Source: Desulfobacteraceae bacterium (GTDB lineage: Bacteria > Desulfobacterota > Desulfobacteria > Desulfobacterales > UBA11574). From it: DNA of 9,415 nt. The position numbers were made by a program, and so were the translations under genes. Shown one piece after another: positions 6,804-9,415 of this stretch; position 1 is the stretch's first letter; every line of letters starts with the position of its first letter. The DNA is taken from NCBI GenBank assembly GCA_002868985.1, contig PKTV01000543.1, positions 1-9,415 of the forward strand, read 5' to 3'. The notes under the pieces were generated by a model. That model was not told the DNA's origin. It made no database searches and was given only the letters and a program-made list of their open reading frames with translations.

Positions 6804-6894
6804 CATTTTGTTCGTTTGAAAATTGTCCACATTTTAATAATAGGTTTCGTTTTACGGAACATGTAGCGCGTCAGGAATACTGAAAGGCAACTTA

Positions 6895-7833
6895 ATGGAT
6901 GATTTTGTAATATTTTCTGGAAATTCAAATCCGGAACTCGCCCAAAAAATATGTGATTATCTCGATGTTCCTCTTGGCGGAGAGAAGGTTAAAAGGTTCA
7001 GTGACGGAGAGATTCAGATCGAAATCGATGAAAATGTGAGGTCTAGGGATGTTTTTGTCATCCAGTCTACCTGTTGTCCCGTGAACGAAAACCTGGTTGA
7101 GTTGCTGCTGATGATCGATGCGCTTAAACGGGCTTCGGCGGCCAGCATCACAGCGGTTATTCCTTATTACGGCTATGCCCGCCAGGACAAGAAGGTCGCC
7201 CCGCGTGTTCCCATCAGCGCAAAACTGGTGGCGGATATGCTGACGGTCGCCGGTGCTACCCGGATAATTACAATGGATCTTCATGCCGGGCAAATTCAGG
7301 GCTTTTTTGACATCCCGGTGGACAATCTCTTTGCCGCCGCAATTCTTGTCGATTATATCAGGGGAAAATTTAATAAAGATCTTGTCATCGTTTCTCCGGA
7401 TGCAGGGGGTGTTGAAAGGGCCAGAGCCTTTGCAAAACGCCTTAACGCCGGTCTTGCCATCATTGATAAACGTCGGGAAGCGCCCAATAAGGCCAAGGCA
7501 ATGGCCGTTATCGGCGATGTTACCGGAAAGACTGTGGTTATTCTTGACGATATGGTCGATACCGCCGGTACGTTGATTGAAGCCGCAGAAGCGATTTTAA
7601 GAAATGGTGCCAAGGAGGTCCATGCCTCTTGTGCACATCCGGTTTTGTCAGGTCCGTCCATTCAAAGGATTGAGGCTTCACCGCTAAAAACGTTGGTTGT
7701 TACAGACACTATTCCGTTGAGACAAAATGCCAAAACCTGTAATAAAATAAAGGTGCTTACCATTTCCGAGCTGATTGGCGAAGCGATTATCCGCAGTTTT
7801 AGAGGTGATTCGGTGACGTCTCTCTTTGTATAA
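6895..7833 (+). CDS. prs: Ribose-phosphate pyrophosphokinase (PRPP synthetase)
   Basis: The enzyme transfers pyrophosphate from ATP to ribose-5-phosphate, giving PRPP for purine, pyrimidine, histidine, tryptophan and NAD synthesis. The 312-residue length is typical of class I bacterial enzymes. Visible motifs are [10 protein letters not shown] (35-44), the ATP-binding segment YARQDKK (94-100), the metal-binding [12 protein letters not shown] (127-138), the flexible-loop residues DKRR (191-194) and the PRPP-binding loop DDMVDTAGT (218-226). The ATG has AAAGG seven bases upstream. The gene lies 91 bases after the tRNA; that gap contains no other feature I can support. rplY starts 26 bases after the stop, so prs, rplY and pth probably form one transcript. 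Confidence 0.98.
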   Translation: MDDFVIFSGNSNPELAQKICDYLDVPLGGEKVKRFSDGEIQIEIDENVRSRDVFVIQSTCCPVNENLVELLLMIDALKRASAASITAVIPYYGYARQDKKVAPRVPISAKLVADMLTVAGATRIITMDLHAGQIQGFFDIPVDNLFAAAILVDYIRGKFNKDLVIVSPDAGGVERARAFAKRLNAGLAIIDKRREAPNKAKAMAVIGDVTGKTVVILDDMVDTAGTLIEAAEAILRNGAKEVHASCAHPVLSGPSIQRIEASPLKTLVVTDTIPLRQNAKTCNKIKVLTISELIGEAIIRSFRGDSVTSLFV

Positions 7834-7842
7834 AGTTTTTTT

Positions 7843-7849
7843 AAGGAGG
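7843..7849 (+). promoter_or_regulatory. Strong ribosome binding site of rplY, deciding a TTG start
   Basis: AAGGAGG lies ten bases before TTG at 7860. An in-frame TGA at 7851-7853 rules out any earlier start. The ATG at 7850 abuts the Shine-Dalgarno sequence and is out of frame. The initiation codon must therefore be TTG, or possibly the ATT just before it. Confidence 0.75.
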
Positions 7850-7859
7850 ATGATATATT

Positions 7860-8519
7860 TTGAATTTAATAGAGATTAAAACAAAAATAAGAACCAAAAC
7901 CGGCAATGGTCCTGCTCGAAGGCTAAGAATGTCAGGACAGATTCCTGCCGTGCTTTACGGCCCGAAAACAGAAACTGTTCTGCTTTCTGTGAACAAAAGC
8001 GATCTCGAACTGCTTTTTAAGAAAGGCGGAATAGGCCAGGTTGTTTTGAACCTTGTCATTCAAAAGAACGGCGAAACAACGACCAGACCTGCAATGATAA
8101 AGGAGCTTCAGACCCACCCGGTTTCCCGAAATTTCATACATATCGACTTCTATGAAATCAAAATGGATCAAAAGATCACAGCTAAAATTCCTGTTGTAAC
8201 AACAGGAATTGCAAAAGGTATAGAGCTTGGCGGTGTCCTTCAGATCATAAGGCGTGAACTCGAAGTGGAATGTCTACCCTTAGAAGTGCCGGAGTCCATA
8301 GAGATTGATATTAGCGATCTTGATGTCGGAGATTCCATCCATGTGGGGAAAATCCGCCTTGAAAGTGAACTTGAGTTTCTAGAAGATGATAATTATACGG
8401 TGGTAACCGTACTCACTCCGAAGCTTGAAGAAGAAGAACCGGAAGAGGAAGAGGAGGTCGAAGGGGAAGAAGCTGAAAAAGAAGATGGAGAAACACCTGA
8501 AGCTGGTGACGAAGAATAG
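7860..8519 (+). CDS. rplY: 50S ribosomal protein L25/general stress protein Ctc
   Basis: L25 binds 5S rRNA in the large ribosomal subunit. This is the long, two-domain Ctc/TL5 form (219 residues, against 94 for E. coli L25). Residues 1-95 are the RNA-binding domain, with RTKTGNGPARRLRMSGQIPAVLYG (11-34) and HPVSRNFIHIDFYEI (86-100). Residues 100-187 are the beta-rich TL5-type domain, with a GIELGGVLQIIRRELEVECLP segment (120-140) and DLDVGDSIHVGKI (153-165). The final 30 residues are almost all E, D, G and P, a common acidic tail in this family, encoded by a purine-rich tract at about 8425-8516. Translation starts at TTG behind a strong AAGGAGG. pth follows 18 bases downstream and is presumably cotranscribed. 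Confidence 0.96.
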   Translation: MNLIEIKTKIRTKTGNGPARRLRMSGQIPAVLYGPKTETVLLSVNKSDLELLFKKGGIGQVVLNLVIQKNGETTTRPAMIKELQTHPVSRNFIHIDFYEIKMDQKITAKIPVVTTGIAKGIELGGVLQIIRRELEVECLPLEVPESIEIDISDLDVGDSIHVGKIRLESELEFLEDDNYTVVTVLTPKLEEEEPEEEEEVEGEEAEKEDGETPEAGDEE

Positions 8520-8537
8520 TTTTTACAGGTATTATTT

Positions 8538-9134
8538 ATGCCGCAAAGACGATTACGCTTGGTGGTTGGACTGGGGAATCCAGGCGAGACCTATTCCAAA
8601 ACACGTCACAATGTCGGCTTTATGGTTGTGGATAAAGTTTCGGATGCTTTTTCTATTGCCCTTGAAAAACAAAAGTTTGACACCCGATTCGGCATCGGAT
8701 CGGTAAATGATGTTAAAGTTATACTTACAAAACCCATGGCCTATATGAACAGAAGCGGGCCACAGGTTAAGGACATTGTAAGATATTTTAGGATATTATG
8801 CAAGGATATGCTGGTTGTTCATGACGACATAGATCTTGCGTTTGGAAGATTGAAAATAAAAGAGAAAGGAGGGGATGGGGGACACAAAGGTGTAAGATCA
8901 ATTATAGATGCCTTTGGCGGAGGTGATTTTGTTCGTCTTCGTATTGGCGTCGGGCGACCTGAGGCCGGTGGAAATGCTGCTGATTATGTTTTGGGCAAAT
9001 TTGCTTCAGAAGAAAAAAAGGTTTTAAGCCAGATCATTACCGCGGCCCGGGATGCTGTTGTTACTATCCTTTGTAAAGGTACAAAGGAAGGGATGAACAG
9101 ATTCAATAATAGACGAATTGTAAATTTAAGCTAA
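8538..9134 (+). CDS. pth: Peptidyl-tRNA hydrolase
   Basis: Pth cleaves peptidyl-tRNA released from stalled ribosomes, recycling the tRNA. The 198-residue length matches the family (194 in E. coli). Visible are VGLGNPG (10-16), TRHNVGF (22-28) with the catalytic histidine H24, KPMAYMNRSG (65-74) with N71, HDDIDL (95-100) with D96, and GGDGGHKGVRS (111-121). Aligned by eye, E. coli N10, H20, N68 and D93 are retained, while N114 is replaced by K117. I believe GGHKG occurs in other deltaproteobacterial Pth proteins, so it need not mean loss of activity. The ATG has AGGT seven bases upstream and lies 18 bases after rplY, a pairing seen in many bacteria. Confidence 0.97.
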   Translation: MPQRRLRLVVGLGNPGETYSKTRHNVGFMVVDKVSDAFSIALEKQKFDTRFGIGSVNDVKVILTKPMAYMNRSGPQVKDIVRYFRILCKDMLVVHDDIDLAFGRLKIKEKGGDGGHKGVRSIIDAFGGGDFVRLRIGVGRPEAGGNAADYVLGKFASEEKKVLSQIITAARDAVVTILCKGTKEGMNRFNNRRIVNLS

Positions 9135-9154
9135 ATATTTCAGATGGAGGGAAA

Positions 9155-9415
9155 ATGGAATCTGTATTAAACAATTTACCGTTGTTTTGCACGCTGGTCG
9201 GCGTTGTGGGAGTGCTTTTTGCGATTATGCTGGCCGGAGTTGTCAAAAAAGCGCCTGCCGGAAATGAAAGGATGCAGGAAATTGCCGGTGCAATCAAAGA
9301 AGGCGCAATTGCATATCTGAACCGCCAGCTCAAAAGTATGGGTATTGCCGGTATCATTATTTTTGGTATCATTTTTGCCACCCTGGGCGCCAAGACCGCC
9401 ATTGGCTTTGCAATC
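9155..9415 (+). CDS. hppA: Membrane-bound ion-translocating pyrophosphatase, N-terminal part
   Basis: The first 87 codons are present; the gene runs off the window. Membrane pyrophosphatases hydrolyse PPi and pump H+ or Na+ across the cytoplasmic membrane, usually with about 16 membrane helices. Residues 7-30 form the first hydrophobic helix. The segment MQEIAGAIKEGAIAYLNRQ (40-58) matches the characteristic cytosolic loop after helix 1. A second helix begins near residue 62. The ATG has a strong GGAGGG at 9146-9151, three bases away from the start, with GGAG effectively five bases away. The residues that separate H+ from Na+ pumps and K+-dependent from K+-independent types lie in the missing part. 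The gene starts 20 bases after pth and could be read from the same transcript. Confidence 0.93.
   Translation, partial: MESVLNNLPLFCTLVGVVGVLFAIMLAGVVKKAPAGNERMQEIAGAIKEGAIAYLNRQLKSMGIAGIIIFGIIFATLGAKTAIGFAI

Noticed and set aside
6804..6894. A promoter for prs in the gap after the tRNA (TTGAAA at 6816 with AT-rich sequence downstream)
   Set aside because: The best -10-like hexamer (AATAAT) is only 14 bases away, and at 16-17 bases the match is poor. I could not support it.
7850..7879. A nine-codon frame starting at the ATG at 7850, just before rplY
   Set aside because: The ATG directly abuts the Shine-Dalgarno sequence, too close for efficient initiation. It is most likely chance rather than a leader peptide.
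8425..8516. The GAA/GAG-rich tract as a tandem DNA repeat
   Set aside because: It encodes the acidic tail usual for long-form L25/Ctc proteins and shows no regular repeat unit.
8425..8706. A 93-codon plus-strand frame bridging rplY and pth
   Set aside because: Its start is the lysine-rich alternative reading of the acidic tail of rplY, and it then runs through pth out of frame.

Overview
The window looks like a chromosomal stretch of a mesophilic deltaproteobacterium (Desulfobacterota, probably Desulfobacterales-like). I infer this from gene order and protein flavour: the run ispE - tRNA-Gln - prs - rplY (long Ctc form) - pth is, from memory, typical of that group. It is followed here by a membrane pyrophosphatase gene and preceded by a DUF1844 gene. 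Base composition is moderate, with AT-rich spacers. This assignment is inference; no database search was possible.

Left part (1-4168, + strand): the 3' end of an iron-dependent alcohol dehydrogenase, possibly of the KdnB (Kdo 8-oxidase) type, followed by a very large GlmS-like amidotransferase of about 1250 residues. The latter keeps the glutaminase and twin SIS domains of glucosamine-6-phosphate synthase. It adds an insertion inside the glutaminase domain, a C-terminal extension of about 300 residues, and an N-terminal leader before the expected nucleophilic cysteine. Both genes may serve envelope amino-sugar metabolism, but that is inferred.

Middle (4163-5787): sfsA lies on the minus strand, converging on the GlmS-like gene with a 6-base overlap. 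An AT-rich spacer of about 300 bases separates sfsA from the divergent DUF1844 gene. Between DUF1844 and ispE sits a GC-richer, strongly palindromic element of about 180 bases. It has near-perfect terminal inverted repeats and no coding capacity, so it resembles a MITE. Its left end contains the stop codon of the DUF1844 gene and its right end lies 11 bases before the ispE start.

Right part (5788-9415, + strand): ispE (isoprenoid precursor synthesis), tRNA-Gln(UUG), prs (PRPP synthesis), rplY (50S protein L25/Ctc, TTG start, acidic tail), pth (peptidyl-tRNA hydrolase) and the start of an ion-pumping membrane pyrophosphatase. This is a housekeeping block for translation and central precursors. 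Functionally, prs feeds nucleotide synthesis, rplY and pth support the ribosome, and the pyrophosphatase would recover energy from PPi released by such biosynthesis.

I found no defence system, CRISPR array, phage gene or obviously new multi-gene system. The items most worth a second look are the palindromic MITE-like element and the unusual architecture of the GlmS-like protein.
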